A stretch of 64,000 nucleotides of DNA from Porphyrobacter sp. GA68. GTDB taxonomy: Bacteria; Pseudomonadota; Alphaproteobacteria; Sphingomonadales; Sphingomonadaceae. Positions 43,877 through 52,745 of this stretch are shown piece by piece. Each line of letters starts with the position of its first letter. The first letter of the stretch is position 1. The DNA is taken from assembly GCF_022605525.1 (NCBI RefSeq), contig NZ_JAKQYJ010000003.1, positions 1-64,000 on the forward strand, given 5' to 3'. The notes under the pieces were generated by a model. That model did not search any database. It was not told where the DNA came from and saw only the letters and a program-made list of their open reading frames with translations. The translations under genes were made by a program, and so were the position numbers.

Positions 43877-46425
43877 TCGGCCGCCTCCAGCGCGTAGTCA
43901 TGCTGCGCTTCGGGGAAGGCGACCCTCTCGATCGCTTCGTCCATGGTGAAGCCGTCCTCGATCAGCTGCTCGATCTGGCCGAAGGTTACCGGCGACGACG
44001 AATACAGCGTGGCCGAGAAGGGATCGAGGACGAGGCGGCCGACAGCGAGCGTGTCCGGCCCCTTGATCATGATGTCGGAATACTCGACGCCGTTGCGCTT
44101 CAGCGAGCGAAGCAACGATTCGGTATAGGGATCCATGTCGAACCGGTCGTGCTTCTGGAAGTCCGAGATCGTCTCGGCCTTCTGCTGCAGAATGACTGAC
44201 CAGTCGGAGTTTTCGAGCGCGGCGAGCGACCCTTCCGACTTGTAATAGTCGTTCAGCGACTGTGTGGCGGTGATGAGCGATGCGCCGTACTTCCGGCAGG
44301 TGCGGCTGTAGGTTTCAACGAAATCGGCCATCGAGCCGCCGCGGAGCATTTGCCACGCTTCGTCGATCAGCAGTGCTTTCGGAATCTGGCGATCGATCCG
44401 CCGCATCGTCTGCGACGAGAGGAACATGATCGCGGTCAGCACCACCGATCGCAGCTCCTCGCGACTCGACAGGTCCGATAGCTCGAAGACCGTCATGGCG
44501 GCCGACATGTCGACCGTTGCCTCGCCGATGAAGAAGCGGCCGTATGTCCCGCGCGACGAGAACGGGAACATGGCCGTGGCGAGATCCTCGGCCTGGGGCG
44601 TCCCGATCTCGTTAAGAATGGCGATCACGCCGTCAATCGATCCGTTGCGACCGTGCTGTTCCCATTCCCTGTTCACGGCATTGTCGATCAGGCCCCGCTC
44701 GGTGTCGTTCAGGCGATCGATGTGGCGACCCATCTGGCCGATGATCGACTTGAGCATCGCCAGTGCATCAACGAGATAGTCCTCGTCCTCGGCGATCATC
44801 GAGACGTCGATCATCGAGAAGGGATTGAGGCTGAAGCCGTCGCGCAGGCGAAACTCGACGAAATTGCCGCCGAGCATCTTGCCCATGTGTTCGAACGAAC
44901 GTCCGTCGTCGATGACGATGACGCGAGCGCCGATGCCGGCGAGGGCCGCGCACAGCTCCTGCAGCGCGACCGACTTGCCCGAGCCCGACTTGCCGAACAC
45001 CGCGACGTTGTGGTTGCCCGCCTTGTTCTCGAACGGCGACCAGAAGAACGGCTGACCGCGGCGGCCAATGAACATCAGATGCGGCATGTTGCCGCCCAGG
45101 AACTCGCCCTGCAACGGCGCGATGTTCGCCGCCGTGGTGGTGAGCATGGTGCGCCAGCGCTTCATGCGACCAAGGTCGTCGTCCAAATTATTGGCGAGGC
45201 TCATGGGCATGATGCTCATGAACGACATCATCTGGAGAAAGCGCTCGTCGAGGAGATCCCAGCCTGCTGCCTTATACATCGACTTGATCGTGCGCTCGTT
45301 CGCGTCGCCGCGCCCTTTCGGGCTCATAATGCCGACCGTGTAATAGGCCTGGACCAGTTTGCGGCCGAGGCGCAGCTGCTGGGTCACTTCCTCCCATTCC
45401 CGGCTCTGGTCCTTGAGCTGTGGAAGCAACCGTGCCGACTTGCTGTCGGCGAGGGACGAGGTCCGCATGAACTTGTAGCCCGCTTTTGATGAAGCGGATT
45501 CTTCGTCCTGGTAACGCAGGCACAGGCTGGTCACGGTCGGGCAACCCGGACGGAGCTTGTCCGAGAACATGTCGCCAATGAGCTTCTGCGAGTCCCACGG
45601 CGCCCACCGCTTCGGGAAATTGCGGACCGAGAAGAAGCGGTAATCGAACGTATCGGGGCGAATCTCCTCGTACTCGGTATCGCCGGCGAGCGTTGTGACG
45701 GCGCGCAGCGGCTCCACCGATACCAGGATGCGATCGGGGCCTACGGCGGTCTGGACGTCGCGGCGAACACACTGGTCGGCGATCGGGTCGAGGTCGGAAT
45801 ACTCCACCTGATGATCGGACACGTCGAACGCCGGCGCGGTGAGATCGTCGATCAGTGCCATGAGTTCGATTGGCGAGAACCGCGCGACCGAGATGTCGAT
45901 CGACTGCAGGAGCGAGGTGATGCTGTCGCGGACCGTGATCAGCTCCTCGAGGGTGCCCTTGCCGAGCTTGAACGATACCGAGAGGAGCACCCGGTGCTGC
46001 CGGACGTGGAAGGGTCCGTCGGCCGACAGCGAGGTCCATGCCGCTTCCGCGAGAAACTTGGAGCGATGCTCGGCGATCTTGCGATGAACGCCGCCGGCGG
46101 CGAAGCGCGGCAGCGCGTAGCGGGCGATCGTCTGTCCGACGCGCGGGCTCTGAAACGCGAGGATCTGGACGCGCGATGCCGGCGGCAGCCCCTCGGACAA
46201 GAATTGCGCGAGGATCTCGCCGGTGCGCTCGTCTGCTCCGACCAGCGGCGCGATCTCGAGCGTGAAGCCGATCGAGTTGGTCTGGTAGAAGATCTCGTTC
46301 TTCCGGTCGTAGCTCCGATACGGCAGCCACTGCGCCAGCATCGGTGCGCCGTGGCCGGGCGTTCCTTCGTCGGGCGCACGATCGTCGCCAAGCAGGCGGG
46401 CGATGAACCCTCGTTTGGCGGCCAT
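43873..46425 (-). CDS. traC: TraC, VirB4-like ATPase of the F-type system
   Basis: 850 residues. The N-terminal domain has DRKNEIFYQTNSIGFTLEI, and the ATPase core has Walker A GKSGSGKSVALQE near residue 477. Walker B is IPKALLIDEAWQMLRGG and is followed by CRKYGASLITATQSLNDYY. TraC drives F-pilus assembly from the inner-membrane face. It is clearly distinct from the VirB4 at 15659-18043, so the window has two separate ATPases for two systems. Confidence 0.95.
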   Translation of the reverse strand: MAAKRGFIARLLGDDRAPDEGTPGHGAPMLAQWLPYRSYDRKNEIFYQTNSIGFTLEIAPLVGADERTGEILAQFLSEGLPPASRVQILAFQSPRVGQTIARYALPRFAAGGVHRKIAEHRSKFLAEAAWTSLSADGPFHVRQHRVLLSVSFKLGKGTLEELITVRDSITSLLQSIDISVARFSPIELMALIDDLTAPAFDVSDHQVEYSDLDPIADQCVRRDVQTAVGPDRILVSVEPLRAVTTLAGDTEYEEIRPDTFDYRFFSVRNFPKRWAPWDSQKLIGDMFSDKLRPGCPTVTSLCLRYQDEESASSKAGYKFMRTSSLADSKSARLLPQLKDQSREWEEVTQQLRLGRKLVQAYYTVGIMSPKGRGDANERTIKSMYKAAGWDLLDERFLQMMSFMSIMPMSLANNLDDDLGRMKRWRTMLTTTAANIAPLQGEFLGGNMPHLMFIGRRGQPFFWSPFENKAGNHNVAVFGKSGSGKSVALQELCAALAGIGARVIVIDDGRSFEHMGKMLGGNFVEFRLRDGFSLNPFSMIDVSMIAEDEDYLVDALAMLKSIIGQMGRHIDRLNDTERGLIDNAVNREWEQHGRNGSIDGVIAILNEIGTPQAEDLATAMFPFSSRGTYGRFFIGEATVDMSAAMTVFELSDLSSREELRSVVLTAIMFLSSQTMRRIDRQIPKALLIDEAWQMLRGGSMADFVETYSRTCRKYGASLITATQSLNDYYKSEGSLAALENSDWSVILQQKAETISDFQKHDRFDMDPYTESLLRSLKRNGVEYSDIMIKGPDTLAVGRLVLDPFSATLYSSSPVTFGQIEQLIEDGFTMDEAIERVAFPEAQHDYALEAAE

Positions 46426-46428
46426 GCG

Positions 46429-47184
46429 TCAGTCCTCCACTTTGGGATTGAAGGCCGCGGGCTGGTTGACCACTCCGACCTCGGCGACCTTCGGTTCGGT
46501 TGCCGCAACGGGGGCAGGGCCGCCGCCAACGGACGGGCGTCCGCCCTTGGCCGCGCCGCGCGCCCGCGCCTCAGCGACAGCAGCAGGGCTCGGCATGTTC
46601 GGATCGAGCGCGCTCACCTGCTTGGGTGCGTCGTCCAACGCCGCCTGGTCGAGCTGCGCGAGGACGTCGGGGCTGACCGTCAGGTTGACCGTGCTGGCGA
46701 GAGGAACGCCGTGCGTCGCGCTCGCCTGCATCCACGATCCATTGTCGACGACTGCGCGCACCACGCTGGTTTCGTGGTAGCGCCCACCGCCATCGACGTG
46801 GCCGGGAAACACGATCCGAAGCACCTTCTGGCCCACGGGCACCGGCGAGCCGGCGCCCGCGACTTGCTGAGAGGCGTTCGCGGCGACGACCGCGGGACGG
46901 CCCTCGGGGGCCGGGCGAAAAGGGCCGGCGGGTATGTAGCTGGCATCGCCGGTGATCTCGGCGAGGGCCCGATCGTCGATCACCGTGGCCGGAGCGCACG
47001 TCTCCTGTCCGACCGCTCCGCACGCGAAGCTGCCGTTGATGTTGGTCCCCAGCGTCGTGCAGCCCGCCAACGCGGCGATCGCGCCGCAAAGGCCGGCGAC
47101 AGCCCGCGCGCTTGGACGACGACGCCACTCGCTGACCGGACAGGCGGGAAGGCGGATTACGGACGGACGAACGCTGCGCCTCAT
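46429..47184 (-). CDS. traV: Outer-membrane lipoprotein TraV
   Basis: 251 residues with a long basic start, then the lipobox AALAGC (Cys at about residue 42) and the TraV-like NINGSFACGAVGQETCAPA with two cysteines. The rest is a proline/alanine-rich extension with KVLRIVFPGHVDGGGRYHET, the region that docks with TraB and TraK. The start at 47184 overlaps the DsbC-like stop by four bases. TraV is the VirB7 counterpart of F systems. Confidence 0.85.
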   Translation of the reverse strand: MRRSVRPSVIRLPACPVSEWRRRPSARAVAGLCGAIAALAGCTTLGTNINGSFACGAVGQETCAPATVIDDRALAEITGDASYIPAGPFRPAPEGRPAVVAANASQQVAGAGSPVPVGQKVLRIVFPGHVDGGGRYHETSVVRAVVDNGSWMQASATHGVPLASTVNLTVSPDVLAQLDQAALDDAPKQVSALDPNMPSPAAVAEARARGAAKGGRPSVGGGPAPVAATEPKVAEVGVVNQPAAFNPKVED

Positions 47185-47990
47185 GATGCGTCTCCCTTGA
47201 GCCAGGCAATCAGGGCCGCGCGGGGTCGGTAGCCCTCGAGGACAGCGCCGTCGGCGCGGACGAGGACGGGCGTGCCCGTGAAACCATGCTTCTTCGCGAA
47301 GGCCTCGTTCTCATCGAGGCCCGTCGTGTCGCATTGGCCGCTGCCCTGCACCGGCTCCTGAGCGTATGCCGCCCGAACCGCGCGCGGCTGATCCTTGGCG
47401 CACAGGACGCGATCGGCCACGTCGCGCGTGCCGAGGATCGATATCGGACGCTCGACGACGGTGACGTTCATGCCCTCGAGCTGCTGCGAAAGGGCGCGGC
47501 AATAGCCGCAATGAAAGTCCGAGAAGACCGTCAGCGTCGGACCGCCGCGCTTCCACACGATCGCGCCCTTGTCCGACAGCTTGGACAGATCGACCTTCTG
47601 CGCCGGCCCCGCCTCGACTTCGCGGCGCGCCCCGCCCTTAGCCAGACTGGCCGCGTCGCCGCCGGCACCGCCCGCTGCCGCCTTGGCGGCGCCACCGACG
47701 AGCATGTCGGGGTTCAGGTCGAGCAGCCGGGCCGCGGTCAGATCCTGGCGCGTCTGCATGTCGTACACGCGGCCGATGACCAGATACCGTGCGGAGGGGT
47801 CGACGTAGAACAGGTTGTCGCCGGCGACGACCTCGCAGAGCGAGCCGATCTTCTTGCAATCGACCGCAGTTACCTGCGTCTTGGGAAGCCGGGCCTTCAG
47901 CAGGTCGGCGACGTCGGGGGCCGATGTGGTAGCCGTAACGCCGACCATCATGGAGAGGGCAGCGAGACCGGCCTGGGTTGAATTGAGCAT
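47181..47990 (-). CDS. dsbC: DsbC-like periplasmic disulfide isomerase
   Basis: 269 residues: signal region, an N-terminal dimerisation-like domain (LKARLPKTQVTAVDC, LFYVDPSARYLVIGRVYDMQ) and a thioredoxin domain with the active site FSDFHCGYCRALSQQ near residue 159 and the cis-Pro loop GFTGTPVLVRADG. It isomerises disulfides in the periplasm. In this operon the cysteine-rich TraN and TraU are natural clients. Full family length. Confidence 0.93.
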   Translation of the reverse strand: MLNSTQAGLAALSMMVGVTATTSAPDVADLLKARLPKTQVTAVDCKKIGSLCEVVAGDNLFYVDPSARYLVIGRVYDMQTRQDLTAARLLDLNPDMLVGGAAKAAAGGAGGDAASLAKGGARREVEAGPAQKVDLSKLSDKGAIVWKRGGPTLTVFSDFHCGYCRALSQQLEGMNVTVVERPISILGTRDVADRVLCAKDQPRAVRAAYAQEPVQGSGQCDTTGLDENEAFAKKHGFTGTPVLVRADGAVLEGYRPRAALIAWLKGDAS

Positions 47991-48004
47991 GCGTTTCGGC
48001 CCTT

Positions 48005-49315
48005 TCAGTTCTGGATGAAGACGCCGTCGAGGAAGACGATCTCGACATCGATGCCGGTCGGCATCTCGATGACGGGCTGATACTGCTCGGCGCGCTCGAT
48101 CAGATATTGCGAGACGTTCTTGCCGGCCTCCTGCGCACCACCCGCAATCGCGTTGACACCGACGCTCTTCGCGGAAGGCAGCTCTGGCTCACCGCCACCG
48201 AACACGGGCACGCGTTGCGCATTCTGGAAGGCATTGCCGATGCCGCCGATAAGCCCGGCGAAGAAGGCCTGGGTCGCGAGCGAGCCTTCCCGGCTCACCA
48301 CCCTGCCCCGGACACCCGTCTTGCCGGCGAAGCTGATGAAGCCCTTGACGTCCGACACCGCGAACCGACCGTTCGCCTGCGGACAGGTCATCCGCTGAAG
48401 CTTCACATAGACCTTCTCGCTGGAAAGATCGCCGCGCGCCGCGCCGTTGACCAGGCAGCCTTCGATGCGCGTCGTCAGGAGCTTGCCGTTCCGATAGACC
48501 GACCGCGCGGGACCGGTGATGCGCAGGACGACCGGCAGCGGGTCCGTCTGGGAATTGACACCCGCCGAGGCGTCGACCCCGACGATGACGCGCGCCTTGG
48601 CGATGGAGTTCGGAGGAAGATAGTTCGGGCTGTCGGTGTAGCTGGTGCTCCCGCCCGAAATCCGTGTCGCATTCCCGCCGGACCCCGTTTCGAAGGACAC
48701 CATCTTGATGTTGCGCGGGCTGTAGGCCGACACTGCGGCGGCGGCGGCCGCCCCGGCTGCGTTTTGCGCCTGCGGCGGAGCCGCCGCGCCACGCGCCTGA
48801 GGCGGAACGCCGTAGTAGGGCATCGCGGCGGGCGGCGGCGCGGATTGGCGCTGCGCGAGCTGTTGGCGAAGCTGGGCGTTCTCCTGCTCGTAGGCACCCA
48901 TGACCCGCTGGCCGTCGGACGCCATGCCTTGGTTCTCGGCTTGCAGCGCGGCGATCTGCGCTTGCAGCGCATCCATCTGGCGGGCCTGCCCGTCGACCGA
49001 CTTCAGCTGGTTCTGCATGCCCTGCATCTGGGCTTCCGACGCGGCCTGCCATTCGCGCTGCGACATGTTCCGATTGACCATGTCGTCGGTCGCGATCTGG
49101 ATCTCTTGGCCGTTCTCGTCGACCTTCGCCGGGTCATCCTCGCCGTCGTCGAAGATATACATCGACCCGAGAACCAGGGCGACCGCACCGACGCCGCCCA
49201 TGAGCATCATCTGCTTCTTGCGGACCTCGTCGTTCGTTCCGAAATCCTCGACATCGACGGTATCGTCGCCATCGAGCTGCTTGGGCTTGCGCTTGAAGGG
49301 ATTGGAAAGGTTCAT
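48005..49315 (-). CDS. traB: TraB, VirB10-like channel protein of the F-type system
   Basis: 436 residues from MNLSNPFKRKPKQLDG; a longer upstream reading overlaps traK and was rejected. One membrane helix (MMLMGGVGAVALVLGSMYIF) near residue 45 is followed by a coiled coil (QLKSVDGQARQMDALQAQIA) and a Pro/Ala-rich linker. The conserved C-terminal part has YLPPNSIAKARVIVGVDASA, NGKLLTTRIEGCLVNGAARG and GVRGRVVSREGSLATQAFFA. TraB bridges inner and outer membranes. Confidence 0.94.
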   Translation of the reverse strand: MNLSNPFKRKPKQLDGDDTVDVEDFGTNDEVRKKQMMLMGGVGAVALVLGSMYIFDDGEDDPAKVDENGQEIQIATDDMVNRNMSQREWQAASEAQMQGMQNQLKSVDGQARQMDALQAQIAALQAENQGMASDGQRVMGAYEQENAQLRQQLAQRQSAPPPAAMPYYGVPPQARGAAAPPQAQNAAGAAAAAAVSAYSPRNIKMVSFETGSGGNATRISGGSTSYTDSPNYLPPNSIAKARVIVGVDASAGVNSQTDPLPVVLRITGPARSVYRNGKLLTTRIEGCLVNGAARGDLSSEKVYVKLQRMTCPQANGRFAVSDVKGFISFAGKTGVRGRVVSREGSLATQAFFAGLIGGIGNAFQNAQRVPVFGGGEPELPSAKSVGVNAIAGGAQEAGKNVSQYLIERAEQYQPVIEMPTGIDVEIVFLDGVFIQN

Positions 49316-50136
49316 GGCCGTCCTTCCGTCGTGCTGGCGGCGATCTGTCCTGTTGGGGTGACGATGTACGCGGTCGTGACCGCGCCTGCGGCGAGGTCGG
49401 GCTCGGCGACGCTGACGGCGATGGCATTGGTCGGTGCCAGCACCTGTTCGTCGAGCTTGACCGGCTTCTTGCCGGTGTTCTCGATCCTGAGCGCGCGTCC
49501 GGCCAGATTGAGACCGCGATACTCGGTGATCATCTGGACCTTGAGGTCGCCGACCATCACCGCGTTCATCGACGGCTGACGGATCTCGAACCCGTCGAGC
49601 GACTGGCTTTGATACATCGCCTGAACGAGCGCGGCCGAGGTGTCGCGCGGACTGGCGGCGCGTGCCAGCTCCGTCGGCTGCTCGCCGAGAATTTCGCGGT
49701 TCTCGACGAAGACCTGCTGGGCGCCTTCGCCGCTCAGGCGGCACGCGAACTTGTAAACGTAGCCCTTGGCCGTCGTACCGAAGAACGAAACCCCGGCGTT
49801 GTTGTAGCCTTCGGGGACCGAGATGTAGATATCGCCGCGGGTCGGCTCGTTGACGACCGAGAAGTCTTCGGTTTCCACCCCTGTCGTCAGTTTCGATACC
49901 GAGGCGAACCGGTCATCCTTGAGGCTGACCCGCGTCAGACCGCTCTTGGAGATCGTGCACGCGACCTCGCTGTTGTCCTTGGCGAGCAGTGTTTCGTCGG
50001 CATAAGCCGGAGTGGCCAGGGCAAACAGGCCGACCGCGATCAGCGTTGCGCCGATCCCGCGCGAGGCGATGCACAGGTGCCTCGAGGCGAAGACGGTGCC
50101 CGTGCCAAGGCACCCGATGGCGATCGCGGTCATCAT
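49312..50136 (-). CDS. traK: TraK, VirB9-like secretin-type protein of the F-type system
   Basis: 274 residues with a signal region ending near ATPAYADETLLAKDNSE and the TraK beta-rich domains: GVETEDFSVVNEPTRGDIYI, GTTAKGYVYKFACRLSGEGA, and the C-terminal LRIENTGKKPVKLDEQVL. TraK forms the outer-membrane ring with TraV and TraB. The true translation start may be a later Met; four-base overlaps with traB and traE support the stated limits. Confidence 0.9.
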   Translation of the reverse strand: MMTAIAIGCLGTGTVFASRHLCIASRGIGATLIAVGLFALATPAYADETLLAKDNSEVACTISKSGLTRVSLKDDRFASVSKLTTGVETEDFSVVNEPTRGDIYISVPEGYNNAGVSFFGTTAKGYVYKFACRLSGEGAQQVFVENREILGEQPTELARAASPRDTSAALVQAMYQSQSLDGFEIRQPSMNAVMVGDLKVQMITEYRGLNLAGRALRIENTGKKPVKLDEQVLAPTNAIAVSVAEPDLAAGAVTTAYIVTPTGQIAASTTEGRP

Positions 50137-50711
50137 TCCTCACTCCCCAGCGCGTTGCGCTCGGCAGGCTTCACCATCCCGAAGCCCTGCAGCTGCAGAG
50201 ACAGGCCGGAATATTTCCAGATGAAGCGGAAGCGCTTGATTTCGGCGGTGACGGCCTTCGAGCCGACGACGGTGTGCAGCGTGCCGGAAACCTCCGAGGT
50301 CAGGCGCTCGGGGTCCACCTTCATGCTGCTGATCGTGTAATACTGGCTGATGCTCGAACCGCCCTGTTCCTGCACGACCTTCATGAGGTCGCGCTTCAGC
50401 GCTCCGTGGGATTCGGGCGCCGCGATCTTGAGCAGCGATTCCATCCAGTAATTGAGATTTTCAGGTGACCGGTTCAGCGCGATAAGCGCCGTGTCACGCG
50501 TCACCATTTCCAGATATTCGGGGCTCACGCCTGTCGACGAGATCGTCAGCGGGCTGCGCAGGATGGGCTGGAGGACCACCTCGCGATCGCGGGTCGCGCC
50601 GACCATGAAGAGGATCACGACGAGGCCCGCGAGGACGATGGCCGTAATGCCGAGCGCGTTGCGCTGCTTGAGGACGCGCTGGTTCTGCGCAAGTCCGATA
50701 GAATAGTCCAT
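50133..50711 (-). CDS. traE: TraE, VirB8/VirB5-like pilus assembly protein
   Basis: 192 residues with one membrane helix near the N-terminus (LGITAIVLAGLVVILFMVGA) and a periplasmic domain with SPEYLEMVTRDTALIALNRS, YWMESLLKIAAPESHGALKR and FRFIWKYSGLSLQLQGFGMV, the pattern of TraE. It belongs to the inner-membrane platform of the F-type machine. It lies one base after traL. Confidence 0.93.
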   Translation of the reverse strand: MDYSIGLAQNQRVLKQRNALGITAIVLAGLVVILFMVGATRDREVVLQPILRSPLTISSTGVSPEYLEMVTRDTALIALNRSPENLNYWMESLLKIAAPESHGALKRDLMKVVQEQGGSSISQYYTISSMKVDPERLTSEVSGTLHTVVGSKAVTAEIKRFRFIWKYSGLSLQLQGFGMVKPAERNALGSEE

Positions 50712-50712
50712 G

Positions 50713-50997
50713 TCAGCCCACCATCAGTCGAAGGTGGGAAGGCGGCGTTGCCTTTAGCCCGGTGAAGCTTGCTGGCAGGTACCAGTAGGCCATGTGGAGA
50801 ACCCACGACGTGGCCTTGCCGGCTTTGAGCTTGCGAAACCCCCACCAGCCAAGAACGGACACCATCAACCCGATCATGATGTGCTGGCTGAGAATGCCCC
50901 AGACGAATGGGATCGCCATCGCGAGGAATTCATCCAGCGTCCAGAAGCCGATCAGCTCCGGATCATCGAGATGCGAGTGGATGGTGTACCGGTCCAT
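50713..50997 (-). CDS. traL: TraL pilus assembly protein
   Basis: 94 residues. The N-terminus DRYTIHSHLDDPELIGFWTLDE is typical of TraL. Two hydrophobic segments follow (FLAMAIPFVWGILSQHIMIG and LMVSVLGWWGF). TraL is the VirB3 counterpart of F systems. Size and position after the pilin gene are canonical. Confidence 0.93.
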   Translation of the reverse strand: MDRYTIHSHLDDPELIGFWTLDEFLAMAIPFVWGILSQHIMIGLMVSVLGWWGFRKLKAGKATSWVLHMAYWYLPASFTGLKATPPSHLRLMVG

Positions 50998-51030
50998 TGG
51001 CTAAGCCGCCTTCCAGATTGCGCCTGCGTC

Positions 51031-51354
51031 TCAGATCGTCGCGGTGACGGTCGAGGTGACGATCGGCACGCCGGTGCCGGCACCGACGCCGACGGCCACC
51101 GGAACGGCGACCTGGCCCAGGCTGAAGCGGCCCGAAGCAAGCGCGACGATGCCGCCGGCCAGGCTCATCACGGTGATGATCTTGCCGCCGGAGCCCTCGA
51201 GGAAGTCGGTGAACATCGTCAGGGCGGTATCGAAGGTGGTGTCGGCACCGGCATAAGCGGCGCCGGCGCCGAGGATCATGGCCAGCACCAGTACGGCGAA
51301 GCCAAGGAGGATGCCGTTGATCGGCAGCTCCTTCTTCATCGAGAGTGCAGTCAT
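51031..51354 (-). CDS. traA: F-type pilin precursor TraA
   Basis: 107 residues. A long leader (MTALSMKKELPINGILLGFAVLVLAMILGAGAAYA) ends in AYAGAD, a likely cleavage site. The mature pilin of about 70 residues has two hydrophobic segments (GKIITVMSLAGGIVALASG and LGQVAVPVAVGVGAGTGVPI) separated by RFS. This is the standard pilin topology. It is the first gene of the operon, with ggggaa as ribosome site upstream. The co-encoded S26 peptidase may process it. Confidence 0.88.
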   Translation of the reverse strand: MTALSMKKELPINGILLGFAVLVLAMILGAGAAYAGADTTFDTALTMFTDFLEGSGGKIITVMSLAGGIVALASGRFSLGQVAVPVAVGVGAGTGVPIVTSTVTATI

Positions 51355-51724
51355 TTGCAGTTCCCCAGGTTTGAGCTCGCGCAGGATTGCGAAGCCGTCG
51401 TTAGGGAACGGGAAACCTTCTCGCGGTTCAATCGTATTGAGGGGTCGGGCGACTCGACTCGTCGCACCTTGGCAGCCCCCTTCCCCACCATGGGAAATTG
51501 GCTCTCAAGGAGAGCAGTTGGGTTCGCACTTTGAGGAGCTTTGTTCTTAGGCCGAGCAGTCCGTTTCCGACCCCCTAGGAAGAAAATTCCTCGACAAGCC
51601 AGAACGTGCTTTCTATTGCAATTGTATTGCGTAGAAGGGCACCGTGAATCGTGATTCGCGTCGCCTTTTTGGTTGACAGCCACGCCCCCCGTTCGTCATT
51701 TTAAGAGCGTTAGGGGGTCGCTTT
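51355..51724. promoter_or_regulatory. Divergent regulatory region between traA and the HTH regulator
   Basis: 370 bases without a convincing gene. A minus-strand frame here has low-quality composition and is rejected. Regulatory candidates: the inverted repeat gaatc-gt-gattc at 51646-51657; a doubled tattgc with attgcaattg between 51613 and 51630; and a forward promoter near 51673. The tra operon promoter must lie here on the minus strand, but I could not pick a clear -35/-10 pair for it. Confidence 0.5.
51673..51701 (+). promoter_or_regulatory. Candidate promoter of the HTH regulator
   Basis: A perfect -35 ttgaca at 51673-51678, 17 bases of spacing, and a weak -10 tcattt at 51696-51701. The ATG is 24 bases further on, preceded by agggggt as ribosome site. 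The inverted repeat gaatc-gt-gattc lies 15 bases upstream of the -35, well placed for a regulator. Confidence 0.45.
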
Positions 51725-52213
51725 ATGCCCGGTCACGCTTTCCTAGTCTCGCCACACAACGTCGCGCTGCTCGAGGCCTATAAGCATGTGATTCTCGAGG
51801 CTTGGCACCGCCAGAATATCACCAACGCCGAGGTCGCTGCCTTTATTGGGCGCGGGACCAGTCTCGTCAGCAAGATCCGCAACGGACGTGCGCCGATCTG
51901 CTCCAAAATCGCGAATCTTCTGATCGAACTCTTCGCCCTCGACCGCGCGCGGTTGTTCCTGGCGATCGAGATTGCCGGCAACGGCGATCTTTATTTTGAT
52001 CCCGCCTTCAAGAACGCTTCGCACGCCGCGGTCGTGTTCCTGCAGGATCTGGTGACCACGCTCGACGCCGATGAGGACGCGGACAAGCGCGCCATATTCG
52101 CCGCCTTCTCGAAGCCGACAATCGAGCGCGTCGCGCGCGAGGCTGGGCACAGCGTCGTCGAGCAGTTTTCGGTGCACCTGCACTCGCCCGCCCGTCAGCA
52201 GGCCGCAGGTTAA
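51725..52213 (+). CDS. XRE-like helix-turn-helix regulator
   Basis: 162 residues. The N-terminal half has a helix-turn-helix (NITNAEVAAFIGRGTSLVSK then IRNGRAPICSKIANLLIELF), similar to XRE/Cro folds. The C-terminal half (LTLDADEDADKRAIFAAFSK-like region) may serve oligomerisation. It is encoded divergently from the tra operon and is the first candidate for its transcriptional control, and possibly for its own. No known family name is recognised. Confidence 0.7.
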   Translation: MPGHAFLVSPHNVALLEAYKHVILEAWHRQNITNAEVAAFIGRGTSLVSKIRNGRAPICSKIANLLIELFALDRARLFLAIEIAGNGDLYFDPAFKNASHAAVVFLQDLVTTLDADEDADKRAIFAAFSKPTIERVAREAGHSVVEQFSVHLHSPARQQAAG

Positions 52214-52271
52214 CACATCCTTACTTGCCAAAGTCAGCGTTCCTAGCCACGGTGTGGCTCCAGGAGACTCT

Positions 52272-52290
52272 GCGTGTGGATTCGACACGC
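52272..52290. promoter_or_regulatory. Operator-like inverted repeat upstream of the RHH gene
   Basis: Arms gcgtgt and acacgc separated by seven bases (ggattcg) lie about 30 bases before the ATG of the ribbon-helix-helix gene. The size fits a dimer-binding operator. The inner gattcg also occurs at 51653 near the other regulatory repeat. Autoregulation is inferred. Confidence 0.4.
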
Positions 52291-52321
52291 GCGGAGGACA
52301 CCAAGGAGCGGAGAAACCACT

Positions 52322-52549
52322 ATGGCTGCTATCGATCGCAAGCACGAACTGCGCAGGCGCCTTCGTGATAACGGTTTCAAGCAGCTTGAGGTCTGGCTCC
52401 CGCGCGCGACGGTAGAGCGCATCGATGAGATCAAAGATCAGCTTGGCGCCGAATCTCGCAATGAGGTTCTGCTTCGGCTGATCCAGGGCACACTGGGCGA
52501 CACCCGCTTGCCGGCGGACGCATCCCAGCTGGAGCTCTTGATGCAATAA
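52322..52549 (+). CDS. Ribbon-helix-helix protein
   Basis: 75 residues from MAAIDRKHELRRRLRDNG; a longer frame starts upstream, but the ggag sites at about 52304-52314 favour this ATG. FKQLEVWLPRATVERIDEIK provides the beta strand and first helix, and AESRNEVLLRLIQGTLGD the second helix, of a CopG/MetJ/TraM-like DNA-binding dimer. It may be an accessory regulator of transfer, copy number or an unknown target. A strong terminator follows directly. Confidence 0.75.
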   Translation: MAAIDRKHELRRRLRDNGFKQLEVWLPRATVERIDEIKDQLGAESRNEVLLRLIQGTLGDTRLPADASQLELLMQ

Positions 52550-52579
52550 AAAAGGCCCGGTTGCCGCCGGGCCTTTTTT
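52547..52579 (+). terminator. Rho-independent terminator after the RHH gene
   Basis: Stem ggcccgg / ccgggcc (52554-52560 and 52567-52573) with loop ttgccg, followed by six T and preceded by six A, so it can work in both directions. It overlaps the stop of the RHH gene. Confidence 0.9.
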
Positions 52580-52745
52580 CAAATCCTGTCTGGAGGATCG
52601 TCCTGTCGACGCCCCTCTTAGAGACAGACCGGATTTGGCGCAAGCGATTTTGCGCACAGCTGAGCTGTGCCTGCTCGCGAACCGCCGAATGAGCCGCCGA
52701 CCGGAACCTGGTCGGCATGTCGAAGGAAGGAGGGAACGGCCACAG
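52580..52745. other. Noncoding stretch upstream of the replication gene
   Basis: The interval between the RHH terminator and the candidate antisense RNA holds no frame with coding character. Together with the following 190 bases it forms the leader of the RepC-like gene. I see no clear iterons, so an origin is not claimed here. Confidence 0.4.

Noticed and set aside
51351-51683. Minus-strand 110-residue frame upstream of traA
   Set aside because: The sequence looks random and the frame runs across the regulatory region. It is more likely noncoding leader.
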